Shown here: one piece after another, positions 33,168 through 42,264 of the stretch | Layout of the letters: each line of letters opens with the position of its first letter | Numbering within the stretch: the first letter of the stretch is position 1 | NCBI GenBank assembly: GCA_963739995.1 | Contig: CAVUCH010000011.1 | Span: 62,001 to 126,000, forward strand | Direction: 5' to 3' | DNA length: 64,000 nucleotides | Source of the DNA: CAVUCH01 sp963739995 | GTDB lineage: Bacteria; Acidobacteriota; Vicinamibacteria; Vicinamibacterales; JAENWD01 | The notes under the pieces: generated by a model | What the model saw: only the letters and a program-made list of their open reading frames with translations | Told to the model about the DNA's origin: nothing | Database searches by the model: none | Position numbers and translations under genes: made by a program

Positions 33168-33929
33168 TCACTTGTGGCACGTGCAGCTGCCGGAGCCGCA
33201 ACCGCCGGTGCCGCAGCCGCTCGGGTTGTTGCACGTGCCTTCGTCGCCACAGCCGCCACGGAGCTCGCCCTTTGCGTTCGGCAGCTCGTAGCGCAGGCAG
33301 CACTTCAGGCGTCCGCACAGACCCGAGAGCTTCGAAGGGTTGAGGGCCAGGTCCTGCTGTTTCGCCATCCGGATTGAGACGGGGTCGAAGCTCTGCAGCC
33401 AGGACGTGCAGCAAAGCGGGCGTCCGCAGGACCCGTAGCCGCCGATCATCCGGGCCTCGTCGCGGACGCCAATCTGGCGCATCTCGATGCGCGTCCGGAA
33501 CTCGGCCGCCAGCAGCCGGACCAGCTCGCGAAAATCAATCCGCTCCTCGGCGGTGAAGTAGAAGATGAGCCGCGCGCCGTCGAACACTTGCTCCACACGC
33601 GACAGCTTCATCTCCAGCTTCAGTTGGCGGATCAGGACGAGCGCCGAACGGCGCGCCTCTTCCTCACGGCGCTGCTGCCGCAAGCGGAGGACGCGGTCGT
33701 CGTCCGTCGCGAGACGGACCAACACGTTCTGCGACGGCAGCGTGCGCCGTGCGGCCACCGGCCCGATGGTGGGGACGACGGTGGCGAGCCTGGCGCCCTG
33801 ATCCGTGCGGATGACGATGGCGTCACCGGGCCTGGGCGGTTGCGCAGCGTTATCGAGCAGGAATGTCTGGGTGCGGCTCACGGGGCCAAGACGCACCGAC
33901 ACGTAAGGTCCGCGGTCCGACTTTTCCAA
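33168..33929 (-). CDS. PSP1-domain protein RicT/YaaT
   Basis: 253 residues from a TTG start (33929). PSP1 domain: RLKLEMKLSRVEQ-like helix, then FYFTAEERIDFRELVRLLAAEF and the cysteine motifs YGSCGRPLCCTSWL and LSGLCGRLKCCLRYE. In Bacillus the homologue joins the Fe-S Ric complex that stimulates RNase Y-dependent mRNA processing. The C-terminus is an unusual Gly/Cys tail (GGCGDEGTCNNPSGCGTGGC and on) with several further cysteines, perhaps an extra metal site. It lies 30 bases after holB, a neighbourhood conserved in many bacteria. Confidence 0.92.
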   Translation of the reverse strand: MEKSDRGPYVSVRLGPVSRTQTFLLDNAAQPPRPGDAIVIRTDQGARLATVVPTIGPVAARRTLPSQNVLVRLATDDDRVLRLRQQRREEEARRSALVLIRQLKLEMKLSRVEQVFDGARLIFYFTAEERIDFRELVRLLAAEFRTRIEMRQIGVRDEARMIGGYGSCGRPLCCTSWLQSFDPVSIRMAKQQDLALNPSKLSGLCGRLKCCLRYELPNAKGELRGGCGDEGTCNNPSGCGTGGCGSGSCTCHK

Positions 33930-33959
33930 GAGGCACCCTATAGACGGCCGACACGGCGA

Positions 33960-35021
33960 TCAAACCTGCAGGGCCACCCAGTCGGCAACGATCTTGGGGC
34001 TGCCGTTGCGTGGGGGGCCGAGCGCCTCGATCGCGCCGTGGACCGCCGTAAACGCGTGGACGAGCCGTGCATGATCGAACGCGGGCTGCAGACCCTCCAG
34101 AACGGCCGTCAGGTCCGCGTTCGCAAGCGCGCAGCTTTCCGCGCTGGTTGAGAGCACTCCAATATCCCGAAGCATCGTCTGCAGCACGCGCAGGTGCATG
34201 GCCACCGACTCGCGCTCGCCCGCGCCGAAACCTTTGGGCGTCTTGCCGACGATCGTCTGCGCCGCGGCAAGCCGGCCACGCACGCCCCCCGGCCGTGCCA
34301 ACTGCTCGAGCAGCCGCCTCGCCGCATCGCGAATAGCTGTCACCGCCTCGGTGCCCGACTCGAGCGCCAGCCCGATGCTGCCGTCGGACGCGGCCGCCGT
34401 CGCATGCGCCTCCCGTGCTGGCATGCCATGCGCCGACTGCAGATGCGCGGCGATCTCCGCAGCCGACAGGGGCGCGAACCGCACCTGCGGGCAGCGGGAC
34501 CGCACCGTCGCCAGCAGCGCGTCCGGCTGCGCCGTGACCAGGACGAACACAGACGTCGACGGCGGTTCCTCGAGGGTCTTCAGCAGCGCGTTCTGCGCCG
34601 AATCGAGGAGCGTATCGGCGTCATCGATGATGACGACGCGCCACCGCCCTTCGAACGGGCGGTAGCCGATGCGATCGATCAGCTCGCGGACGACTTCGAC
34701 CTTGATGTTGCCCGCCTCCGGATCGGGCGCGAGCGTGATCACGTCCGGATGCATCCCGCGCAGAATTCGGCTGCACGCAGCGCACGTGCCGCAGGCATCC
34801 AGCGCGAGGGTCGTCCCCTTCGAGTCCGGGCCACCCTCGAGCACCACGTCGGCGCGCGGTTCGAGGCAGTTGAGGGCTTGCGCGAGCGCCACCGCGGTCC
34901 GCCGCTTCCCCACCCCGCCGCCACCCGTGAACAGGAGGCTCGGCGGTAGCGACCGCCTGGCGACGGCGCGCGCGAGGAGACGCAGCGTCAGCCGGTGACC
35001 GGCGATGTCTCGAAAGGGCAT
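33960..35021 (-). CDS. holB: DNA polymerase III delta prime subunit
   Basis: 353 residues, AAA+ clamp-loader subunit. P-loop LFTGGGGVGKRRTA (about 31-43), a zinc module beginning CGTCAACSR after a longer-than-usual insert, DDADTLLDSAQNALLKTLEEPP (Walker B region and sensor) and VRSRCPQVRF with the SRC arginine-finger motif. The C-terminal collar domain follows. The usual upstream neighbour tmk is missing; the PBP1A gene ends 47 bases upstream. Forms a likely operon with ricT. Confidence 0.92.
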   Translation of the reverse strand: MPFRDIAGHRLTLRLLARAVARRSLPPSLLFTGGGGVGKRRTAVALAQALNCLEPRADVVLEGGPDSKGTTLALDACGTCAACSRILRGMHPDVITLAPDPEAGNIKVEVVRELIDRIGYRPFEGRWRVVIIDDADTLLDSAQNALLKTLEEPPSTSVFVLVTAQPDALLATVRSRCPQVRFAPLSAAEIAAHLQSAHGMPAREAHATAAASDGSIGLALESGTEAVTAIRDAARRLLEQLARPGGVRGRLAAAQTIVGKTPKGFGAGERESVAMHLRVLQTMLRDIGVLSTSAESCALANADLTAVLEGLQPAFDHARLVHAFTAVHGAIEALGPPRNGSPKIVADWVALQV

Positions 35022-35068
35022 AGGGTCCCCGAAAATTCAGGGAATCGTAGCACAGCGGGCCCGCTCGG

Positions 35069-36703
35069 TCAGGGTTGCCGCTCGCGATCCCTGTCCTGGT
35101 CCTTGTCCCTCTGCTTGTCCTTGTCCTTTCCACCGCCGCCGAAGATGCGTGACCAGAACCCGCGCTTCTTGCGAGGTTCCCCAGGGGCGTTCGCTTTCTG
35201 CTCTTCCGGCACGGTGCCGCCGGTGACCACGCCTGTCGTGGGCGCCGCCGCTTCTGGCGGGGGCGAGCCTGCGGGCGCGTCGGCCGAGACCGGCTCCTCG
35301 ACATCCTTCCCGAAGATCCCGGCGACACGGTCGAAGAACCCGTGTCCTTCGTGCAGGGGGCAGACGTCCACCGGCTGCTTCCCTCGGAGGAAGTAGTCTG
35401 TGTAGACCATCGATCGCGTCTGCACCTCCCCCGCATCCGTCAAAACCTCGACCGCGTCACAGCCCTTGTTCGGCAGCTTGCCCGACACGCGGCACACGTT
35501 CACCCCGACGAGGTTCTTCGGGGGCGTGAACCATACAGGCTTGTCGCCTTTCGTGGCGTCCCGCATGAACCGGGCCCACAACGGCACGGCGAGATCGCCC
35601 GCGTACCCGTTTGCGAGGATCGTCTGCGGCTGATCGAAGCCGACCCACACACCGGTGGCCAGGCTGGGTGTGAAGCCCAGAAACCAGGCGTCCACGTACT
35701 CGTTGGTCGTGCCGGTCTTACCGGCCGCCGGCAGCATGAACCCCATCTGCCGCGCCTTGTACGCAGTGCCATGGTTCACGACGTCGGCGAGCATGCTCGT
35801 GAGCAGGAATGCAGTGATTTCGCTGACGACCCGCTTTGGCGCCGCCTCTCCCTCAAAGAGCACCGCCCCTTCGAGATCCTCCACGCGGCGGATCAGCGTA
35901 GGCTGCGGAAGCATGCCCTTGGCGGCGAAGGCGGCGTAGGCAGCCGTCATGGACATGAGCGTCACCTCGCCAGACCCCAGGGCCAACGAGGGCACATTGG
36001 GAACCGAGCCGACGCCCATCGCCTTCGCGTAGGAAACAGTCTTGGCGATGCCCACATCCTCGAGCAACCGCACCGCGGCCCGGTTGCTCGAGGTGCGGAG
36101 CGCGGTGCGCAGGGTCATGAAGGGCTCCGTGGAGTGTTCGTCCTCCGGCATCCACTCGCCCTGTAGCGTCATCACGGGTTCATCCAGTCGCTCGATGATC
36201 GACGCTGGTGTGTAACCCGCTTCCATTGCGGCCGCGAATACAAACGGCTTGAAGGCCGATCCCGGCTGACGCTTGGCCTGCATCGCGCGATTGAAACGGC
36301 TCTGCTCGAAGTCACGTCCACCGACCATCGCCCGGACGTGACCCGTGGCCGGATCCATCGACACGAGCGCGGCCTGCAGGGGCGGCTGGGCTGGCGGCTC
36401 CGCCGGGCGCCCTTTGACCCGCCGCAGGCGCTGCGCTTCGTCCCGCGCGCGCCGCTTCTCGATCTCTTCCAGGCTCTTGGCCACCTGGAGTTCGGCGGCC
36501 CTCTGCATGTCCATGTCAATCGTGGTGTAGACCTTCAGGCCGCCCCGGTACACGCGCTCCCATCCGAAGCGCTCGACGAGCGCCTGACGCACCTGCTCCT
36601 TGAAGTAGAGCCCATGCGGTTCATCCTGCCGCAGCCCGTCTTCGAGCACGAGCTTCGCCCCCCGGGCCTTCTTTGCCTTGATCCTTGGTGATAGCGCCGG
36701 CAT
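35069..36703 (-). CDS. Class A penicillin-binding protein, C-terminal (transpeptidase) part after a frameshift
   Basis: C-terminal part of a PBP1A-type enzyme; the frame continues the glycosyltransferase fragment at 36621-37457 after a one-base shift at 36676-36677. Transpeptidase motifs are intact: SAFK in RQPGSAFKPFVF, SSN in LRTSSNRAAV and KTGT in AAGKTGTTNEYVDAWF. So the cross-linking domain would be active if made. The tail after the catalytic domain is Pro/Ala-rich and then strongly charged, ending KDKDKQRDKDQDRDRERQP, an Asp/Lys/Arg repeat. The listed start is only the first ATG in this frame and is not a real initiation site. Confidence 0.8.
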   Translation of the reverse strand: MPALSPRIKAKKARGAKLVLEDGLRQDEPHGLYFKEQVRQALVERFGWERVYRGGLKVYTTIDMDMQRAAELQVAKSLEEIEKRRARDEAQRLRRVKGRPAEPPAQPPLQAALVSMDPATGHVRAMVGGRDFEQSRFNRAMQAKRQPGSAFKPFVFAAAMEAGYTPASIIERLDEPVMTLQGEWMPEDEHSTEPFMTLRTALRTSSNRAAVRLLEDVGIAKTVSYAKAMGVGSVPNVPSLALGSGEVTLMSMTAAYAAFAAKGMLPQPTLIRRVEDLEGAVLFEGEAAPKRVVSEITAFLLTSMLADVVNHGTAYKARQMGFMLPAAGKTGTTNEYVDAWFLGFTPSLATGVWVGFDQPQTILANGYAGDLAVPLWARFMRDATKGDKPVWFTPPKNLVGVNVCRVSGKLPNKGCDAVEVLTDAGEVQTRSMVYTDYFLRGKQPVDVCPLHEGHGFFDRVAGIFGKDVEEPVSADAPAGSPPPEAAAPTTGVVTGGTVPEEQKANAPGEPRKKRGFWSRIFGGGGKDKDKQRDKDQDRDRERQP

Positions 36704-37457
36704 CGACCATCGCCTGCAGCACGAGGTTCCTCCGCGCGAGCGCACGTTCCGGGCTGACCGTCGGCGCGTACGTCGACGGTGACTTCACGAGCCCGGCGAG
36801 CAGCGCGGCCTGGTCGACGGAGAGGTCCGATGCGTGCTTGCCGAAGTAACCCAACGATGCCGCCTCGGCGCCGTAGAGTCCATCGCCCAAGTAGACCTTG
36901 TTGAAATAAAGCTCCAGAATCTCCTTCTTCGAGTAGGTGCGCTCGAGCTGCGCCGCAACGAACACCTCTTTGATCTTCCGCGTGAACGTCTTGTCGGCCG
37001 ACAGGAAAGTCTGCCTCGCCAGCTGCTGCGTGATTGTGCTTCCGCCCTGCGCGCGGCGGCCCTGCCGCAAGTTGGCAACCACCGCGCCGAGCACGCGGAC
37101 CGTGTCGACGCCCCGGTGCTCGTAGAAGCGCTGGTCCTCCATCGAGATCAGCGCGCGTACGAGGTGCGGCGAAATCTTCTGAAGGGGTACCTCGATCCGC
37201 TGCTCCTTGTACACCGTGAACGCCGGCCGATCCGCCGCATCGAACAGAGTGGTGGATTGCGCCATGTCGCCGATGCCGCGCAGGCTCTCGCGGTCGGGAA
37301 GGTCGCGCGAGAGGCTCCAGGCGAACCAGCTGATAGACGCCGCGGCGACCCAGAAGACGAAGGCGACCACTGCGACGGCGGCAATGAGCGCTCGGGGGCG
37401 CTCTCTTACGGGACGGGGACTCGCGGGCGGTGGCGGCGGACCGGAGGATTTCAGCAT
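36621..37457 (-). CDS. Class A penicillin-binding protein, N-terminal (glycosyltransferase) part before a frameshift
   Basis: Starts MLKSSGPPPPP with a Pro-rich cytoplasmic tail and one membrane anchor (ALIAAVAVVAFVFWVAAASI). The GT51 domain has SMEDQRFYEHRGVDTVRVL (catalytic Glu), QGGSTITQQLARQTFLS and KIKEVFVAAQLERTYSKKEI. The frame is family-like to AGAITKDQ, then reads GKEGPGGEARARR where AKKARGAKLVLEDG is expected. One extra G (CAAGGCAAAG for CAAGCAAAG) explains the shift and joins it to the next fragment. Together they make a normal bifunctional PBP1A of about 795 residues polymerising and cross-linking peptidoglycan. Confidence 0.8.
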   Translation of the reverse strand: MLKSSGPPPPPASPRPVRERPRALIAAVAVVAFVFWVAAASISWFAWSLSRDLPDRESLRGIGDMAQSTTLFDAADRPAFTVYKEQRIEVPLQKISPHLVRALISMEDQRFYEHRGVDTVRVLGAVVANLRQGRRAQGGSTITQQLARQTFLSADKTFTRKIKEVFVAAQLERTYSKKEILELYFNKVYLGDGLYGAEAASLGYFGKHASDLSVDQAALLAGLVKSPSTYAPTVSPERALARRNLVLQAMVDAGAITKDQGKEGPGGEARARRRAAAG

Positions 37458-37577
37458 CGGAATGACCAGAGCTCGAGAGGTGCAACGGCCGGGCCAACCC
37501 AGCGCATCCTCGATCGCCGACCGCGCGGAGCAAGCGTGGTACCTGCCTTGCAGCCGGAGGCGCGGCGGGTACATAGG

Positions 37578-37922
37578 ATGACACGATCCCGGTCGATGCT
37601 CTGGCTGTCCCTGACACTGCTGCTCTTCGGGAGCAGCCTGCTCGTGCCTGACATGCTCTTCGACCAGGTCACCCCCGCGCGCCACTACGAGGCTCGCACG
37701 GCGCCGCCCGTGGCGAGCTCGTCGGCGTCTCTCGTCGATCCTGAAGCCGTCGAGGAGCGCGCGACGAGCGCCTCGGACAACGATGCGCCCCAGCGGCTCG
37801 ATGTTCGCGGCAACGAAATCGCCCGGCCCCTGGCCCGCTACCGGGTGGACGAACGCGGCAGCCTCTATGAAGTCCACTCCCCGCAGACGGAAGTGCCGCG
37901 ACTGAAGGCGCCGCTCATGTGA
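37578..37922 (+). CDS. Small membrane-anchored or exported protein
   Basis: 114 residues, divergent from the PBP1A gene. The N-terminus MTRSRSMLWLSLTLLLFGSSLLVPDMLF is a signal anchor; the rest is polar and low complexity with a final LYEVHSPQTEVPRL. I do not recognise a family. The proximity to PBP1A could mean an envelope role, by context only. No strong ribosome binding site is visible, so it remains a moderate call. Confidence 0.5.
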   Translation: MTRSRSMLWLSLTLLLFGSSLLVPDMLFDQVTPARHYEARTAPPVASSSASLVDPEAVEERATSASDNDAPQRLDVRGNEIARPLARYRVDERGSLYEVHSPQTEVPRLKAPLM

Positions 37923-38565
37923 GGAATCGCGGCGGTGTCGAGCCGCCGTGCACCGGGGCCGCCAACGCGTTGCCACCGCGAGTCCATCCACTTTTGGTCG
38001 TACACACGCGTCGCCTTCGTCGCGACAAACTCCTCGAGTGAGCGGCCCTGCTTCCCTGGGCGCTGCGGGGGTGTCCCGAACGCCGACCAGGATGTCCCGG
38101 AACCCTATCAGCTGAGTCCGGCCGCCCGTCAGCCCGTGTCCCGGATGACGAACGCCTGTGGTGTGACGCGGGCAATGATGTCGCTACCGCATCGTGCAGC
38201 CATTAATTGCTCCGCAGGTGATGGAAGTGCCGGTGGGTGGTAAGCGCCAGCATGGAACAGCCTCACGGGCCAGCAGCAGGCTGCTCGCAAGAGAGTCGGA
38301 CACGTTTTCACCAGAGGTGACAAGTGATCGCACGGACCCGCGCGAGCTCGACGCCGCAAACTCGTGGGGCGCTGGGCATGCTTGGGGTTCGTCGTCCGCA
38401 GCTGAGTCGTGTACGGCCAGGACTCGGTAATCAGCGCGATTCTTGAGAGCGCGACATTTTCACAGCTCTACTTCGAGCACGCGCTTACAGTCGGCTCCTT
38501 TTGACGCATGCCTGAGGCGATGACGGTTACTGTTCAGTTCACGGTGATTGAAATGATGTTCGCAT
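37923..38565. other. Gene-poor region before the TonB receptor
   Basis: About 640 bases without a supported gene. On the minus strand an open stretch (about 38100 to 37870) reads LEEFVATKATRVYDQKWMDS and looks protein-like but has an upstream stop and no partner; it may be a decayed gene end. A T-arm-like palindrome GGCGGCTCGACACCGCC (minus strand, near 37930-37950) is present without a full tRNA cloverleaf. Nothing else stands out. Confidence 0.4.
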
Positions 38566-38641
38566 CCTTCAATTGACGTCCTTCAATTGACGTCTAGTAT
38601 CGACAAGTAGAGCTACGACTATCGACAAGTAGAGCTACGAC
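38566..38641. promoter_or_regulatory. Tandem palindromic repeats upstream of the TonB-receptor promoter (candidate operators)
   Basis: Two exact copies of CCTTCAATTGACGT (38566-38579, 38580-38593) each contain the perfect palindrome TCAATTGA. They are followed by two exact 22-base copies beginning TATCGACAAGTAGAGCTACG (38598-38619, 38620-38641), each with the near-palindrome GTAGAGCTAC. The second array ends 15 bases before the -35 hexamer of a strong promoter, the right place for activator or repressor sites. The factor is unknown. Confidence 0.55.
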
Positions 38642-38656
38642 AGCCTATGTGCGAGA

Positions 38657-38685
38657 TTGACCATTGGCAATCACACGTCTATACT
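38657..38685 (+). promoter_or_regulatory. Sigma70 promoter of the TonB receptor gene
   Basis: TTGACC (38657-38662), a 17-base spacer and TATACT (38680-38685) are close to the ideal sigma70 promoter, and lie 34 bases before the ATG at 38719. This is one of the best promoter matches in the window. Confidence 0.7.
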
Positions 38686-38718
38686 CGCCCGTCAATGGGC
38701 AATTAGAACTCTTTCTGG

Positions 38719-41700
38719 ATGATAGATACCATGAGGATCACATCCCGCACGCGCCGATTGTCAGTGGTACTGTTGTCGTTGGTCGTGAGCCTGGCGGGCA
38801 CCGCTGCTCACGCGCAGTATCGCGCCAGCCTTCAAGGAACGGTCACCGATGCCCAGGGCGGGGTGATTCCGGGTGCCACCGTCACCCTGGTCGACAAGGA
38901 GACGAACCGCACCGCGACGACCGTCACCAACGAGAACGGTGCCTACGTCTTCAACGGACTTGCGCCGAGACCCTATACCCTCGAGGTCGAGCTCACGGGC
39001 TTCAAAAAAGCCGTCCTCGACGACGTGCGGATACGTCCCGAGCAGGCGAACGCGCTCGACGTGGAGCTCGAGATCGGCGGAGCGACCGAGACGGTCAACG
39101 TCAACTCCGCTGCCTTGCTGATCGATACGGCGACCGCGAGCGTCGCCGGTACGGTCACCGCTCAACAGATTCAGACCATGCCTTCAGCCGGACGCGACGT
39201 GCTGCAGTTGCTGCAGCTCGCGCCCGGCGCGTTCGGCACCGGTGCGCGGAACAACGGCGGCACCGAGAATCTGCCGGGCACGACGATCGGCGGCACCGGC
39301 GCTTCGACCGGCATCTTCGCCACGGAGAACGGCGGTCAGATTGTCGCCAATGGCGCCCGCACCGGCGAGAACAACTATCAAATCGATGGCGTTGGCGTGA
39401 CGAGCGTTTCCTGGGGCGGGACCACGGTCATTACGCCGAACGAAGATGCGATCAAGGAAGTGAAGGTCATTACCAACAACTACGACGCCGAGAACGGCCG
39501 GTATCGCGGCGCGCAAGTGCAGATCATCTCGCAAAACGGGACCAACCTGTTTCACGGCAGCGCGTTCTTCAAAGCCAACCGGCCAGGCCTGAACGCATAT
39601 CAGCGCTACAACGGGTATGGCCGGGCGGTGCAGCGGAATACCGAGTTGTACAACGACATCGGCGGCACGGTTGGCGGGCCGTTCATCCGCGACAGGCTCT
39701 TTGGCTTCTTCTCGTACGAGACGATTCGCCGTGATTCTGCCAACGTCGTTCAAGGCTGGTATCAGACACCGCAGTTCATGTCCACGCCGGCGCGACCGGG
39801 CAGCGCCGCCGAACGGTTCCTGACCTTCCCGGGATCCGCGCCCGCGGCCGGTACGATTCTGATGGGCCCCGGCGACGCTCACGGGTGCTCGGACATCGGG
39901 CTCGTCGAGAACGTGAACTGTCGCTTTATCGAGGGCCAGGGGCTCGACATCGGCAGGCCGCTGCTGCCGTCGTTCGCGGCGGGCGTCCGCGATCCGTCGC
40001 ACCTCGATCGCTTCACCCCCGGGCTCGGCGGAGACGGCACCAACAATCCCGCCAATCTGGACGGAGTTCCGGACATCCAGTGGCGGGCGAACCAGAACCC
40101 GACGGAGAGCAAGGCGGAGCAGTACAACTTCCGCGTGGACTTCAACGCCACGTCGCAGGATCTCATCGCGTTCAGCATGTTCCTCGTGCCGCAGAGCAGC
40201 GACTCGTACAACGGTTCGACGCGCGAGATGAACCGGTTCCATCACACGCAGATGAACGAGGCGGAAACGGTGATCTGGAACCGCGTGTTCTCGTCGAGCA
40301 TGGTGAACGAGGCGCGGGCGAACCTCGCCGGGTGGGACTGGAAGGACCTCGAGAACAATCCTGAGGGGCCGTGGGGTCTGCCGTCGACCTACATCCAGCG
40401 AGTCGATTCGAGCGGCACGATCGGCACCATTCAACCTGACAATCATCTGGATTTTGGTATCGGAGCCCCGGGACTCTTCGACCAGAAGACCATCGGCGTG
40501 AAGAACACGCTGACGAAGGTTCTCAAGAGTCACACGCTGAAGATGGGTGGCGAGATCACCCGCATGACGTTCGTCGACACGGCGCCATGGTCGGCGCGGC
40601 CGTCCTACTACTTCAACAACATGTGGGACTTCCTGAACGATGCGCCGTCAACGGAGAACGCGACCTTCGATCCCCTCTCGGGAGTGCCGACCGACTTCAG
40701 AAAGGACACCCGCCAAACGCTGTACGCGCTCTTCGTCCAGGACAATTACACGATGAGGCCGAACCTCACGCTGACGTTCGGCCTGCGGTGGGAATACTTC
40801 GGCTCGATCTCCGAAAAGAACGACAATCTGAGCTCTGTCGTTCTTGGCCCCGGTGCGAATGCGCTGACCGGCATGTCGCTCCGGCTCGGCGGCACGTTGT
40901 ACGAGTCAAAGAGGAGCGATTTCGGACCGCAGGTTGGCGCCACCTGGAGCCCGGACAGGTTCAAGGGCAAGATGGTCCTGCGTGGCGGATTCGGCATCGG
41001 GTACAACGGCCTCGACCAGGCCATCTCACTGAACGGCCGCAGCAATCCGCCGTTTCTCTCTGCAGCCGGCAATTTGACGGGCGGCCAGATCGTTTACGGC
41101 GTCAACAGCTTTCCGGCCGACGAGAATTCCTTCTCCGGCTACGCGTCGAACCCGGCCACTATCGCCAACTTCGATCCGAACACCAACCTCCCGGTGCCGG
41201 GCCCGAACTTCGCGCCCGTCGCGGTGACCGGCTTCCCTGACGAGTGGCCGACAACGTATTCCTATCGCTACTCCGGGGATCTCAGCTACGACCTCGGCGG
41301 TCAGTGGGTGGCCTCAGTCGGTTATCAAGGGAGCACGACGCGGCACCTGACGCGCCAGTACAATCTGAACCTGGTGTATGCAGCGGAGGGCATTCCTTTC
41401 AATCCCGTCGTCAATGGCGTCGACTGGTACGCCAACGACGGGAACGCCAGCTTCCACGCGTTCCTCGGCGAAATCCGGCATCGGTTCAGCCAATCGTTCG
41501 AGCTGACCAGCCAGTATCGCCTGAGTCGCAGCATGGATATCGGCTCCAACAACTTCGCAACTGACCATTACCAGTATGACCCGGGCTTTGCCTGGGGTCC
41601 GTCGGACTACGACGTCACGCACGCATTCAAAGTGTTTGGCGTGTGGTCGCCCACCTTGTTCAAAGACAGCGACTCCTGGGCCGAACGGCTGCTCGGCAAC

Positions 41701-42264
41701 TGGACCATCAGCGGCATCCTGAACGCCCATTCCGGATTTCCATGGACACCGGTGTACAACAACGTCGGGTGCGGAGTCGTGTACGCGGAGAGCGGCTCGA
41801 ACGGCGGTGGGTGGAACTGCGCGCTGCGTCCGGCGGCCTACCTCGGTGGCGCCGGGAACGACTACGGCAACGACGCGTTCAGGCAGACGGGCGGCAATTT
41901 CCCGAACGGGGGCGCCGCGTACTTCACGGAGCCGGCACACACACAGGGCCCACCGTTTGCCGACATCGTCGGCGGGCTCGCCGCGCCGGGTCCGATTCCT
42001 CAAGCGCCCGGCGTCGAGCGCAATTCGTTCCGCGGGCCCCGGTACTTGAACGTGGATGCGACCCTGAACAAGGGGTTTGGCATGCCAGCGATTAAGGGAC
42101 TGGGGGACGGCCCCAGGCTCGAAATCCGCGCGAGCTTCTACAACCTGTTCAACCAGATCAACTTGAAGAACATTCAAGCCGACATCCTCAACGAGCATTT
42201 TGGCGAGGCGCAGGAAGGTCTCGCAGGTCGCGTTGTCGAGCTGCAGGCCAGGTTCAGCTTCTAG
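38719..42264 (+). CDS. TonB-dependent receptor with carboxypeptidase-regulatory-like domain (Oar-like)
   Basis: 1181 residues. Signal peptide to about residue 32 (LSVVLLSLVVSLAGTAAHAQ). Residues ~36-115 are a carboxypeptidase-regulatory-like beta-sandwich (GTVTDAQGGVIPGATVTLVD, GAYVFNGLAPRPYTLEVE). A plug domain follows (QIQTMPSAGRDVLQLLQLAPG; IVANGARTGENNYQIDGVGV), then a 22-strand barrel with repeated NxFNLF-type strands, ending VVELQARFSF with the C-terminal Phe used in outer-membrane assembly. It belongs to the large Acidobacteriota set of Oar-like TonB receptors that import glycan-derived or other bulky nutrients; the ligand is unknown and no SusD partner is present. The TAG stop is the edge of a type B element. 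Confidence 0.92.
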   Translation: MIDTMRITSRTRRLSVVLLSLVVSLAGTAAHAQYRASLQGTVTDAQGGVIPGATVTLVDKETNRTATTVTNENGAYVFNGLAPRPYTLEVELTGFKKAVLDDVRIRPEQANALDVELEIGGATETVNVNSAALLIDTATASVAGTVTAQQIQTMPSAGRDVLQLLQLAPGAFGTGARNNGGTENLPGTTIGGTGASTGIFATENGGQIVANGARTGENNYQIDGVGVTSVSWGGTTVITPNEDAIKEVKVITNNYDAENGRYRGAQVQIISQNGTNLFHGSAFFKANRPGLNAYQRYNGYGRAVQRNTELYNDIGGTVGGPFIRDRLFGFFSYETIRRDSANVVQGWYQTPQFMSTPARPGSAAERFLTFPGSAPAAGTILMGPGDAHGCSDIGLVENVNCRFIEGQGLDIGRPLLPSFAAGVRDPSHLDRFTPGLGGDGTNNPANLDGVPDIQWRANQNPTESKAEQYNFRVDFNATSQDLIAFSMFLVPQSSDSYNGSTREMNRFHHTQMNEAETVIWNRVFSSSMVNEARANLAGWDWKDLENNPEGPWGLPSTYIQRVDSSGTIGTIQPDNHLDFGIGAPGLFDQKTIGVKNTLTKVLKSHTLKMGGEITRMTFVDTAPWSARPSYYFNNMWDFLNDAPSTENATFDPLSGVPTDFRKDTRQTLYALFVQDNYTMRPNLTLTFGLRWEYFGSISEKNDNLSSVVLGPGANALTGMSLRLGGTLYESKRSDFGPQVGATWSPDRFKGKMVLRGGFGIGYNGLDQAISLNGRSNPPFLSAAGNLTGGQIVYGVNSFPADENSFSGYASNPATIANFDPNTNLPVPGPNFAPVAVTGFPDEWPTTYSYRYSGDLSYDLGGQWVASVGYQGSTTRHLTRQYNLNLVYAAEGIPFNPVVNGVDWYANDGNASFHAFLGEIRHRFSQSFELTSQYRLSRSMDIGSNNFATDHYQYDPGFAWGPSDYDVTHAFKVFGVWSPTLFKDSDSWAERLLGNWTISGILNAHSGFPWTPVYNNVGCGVVYAESGSNGGGWNCALRPAAYLGGAGNDYGNDAFRQTGGNFPNGGAAYFTEPAHTQGPPFADIVGGLAAPGPIPQAPGVERNSFRGPRYLNVDATLNKGFGMPAIKGLGDGPRLEIRASFYNLFNQINLKNIQADILNEHFGEAQEGLAGRVVELQARFSF

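Noticed and set aside
37925..37955. tRNA-like T arm (GGCGG, seven-base loop, CCGCC) on the minus strand
   Set aside because: The loop is CTCGACA and not TTCRANY, and no matching acceptor stem, D arm or anticodon arm could be found upstream.
38598..38641. Direct 22-bp repeats as a mini CRISPR array
   Set aside because: The two copies are directly adjacent with no spacer and no cas gene is near; operator duplication fits better.
39184..40533. Long minus-strand open frame inside the TonB receptor gene
   Set aside because: The translation is Arg/Val/His-rich without family features; the receptor frame is unambiguous.
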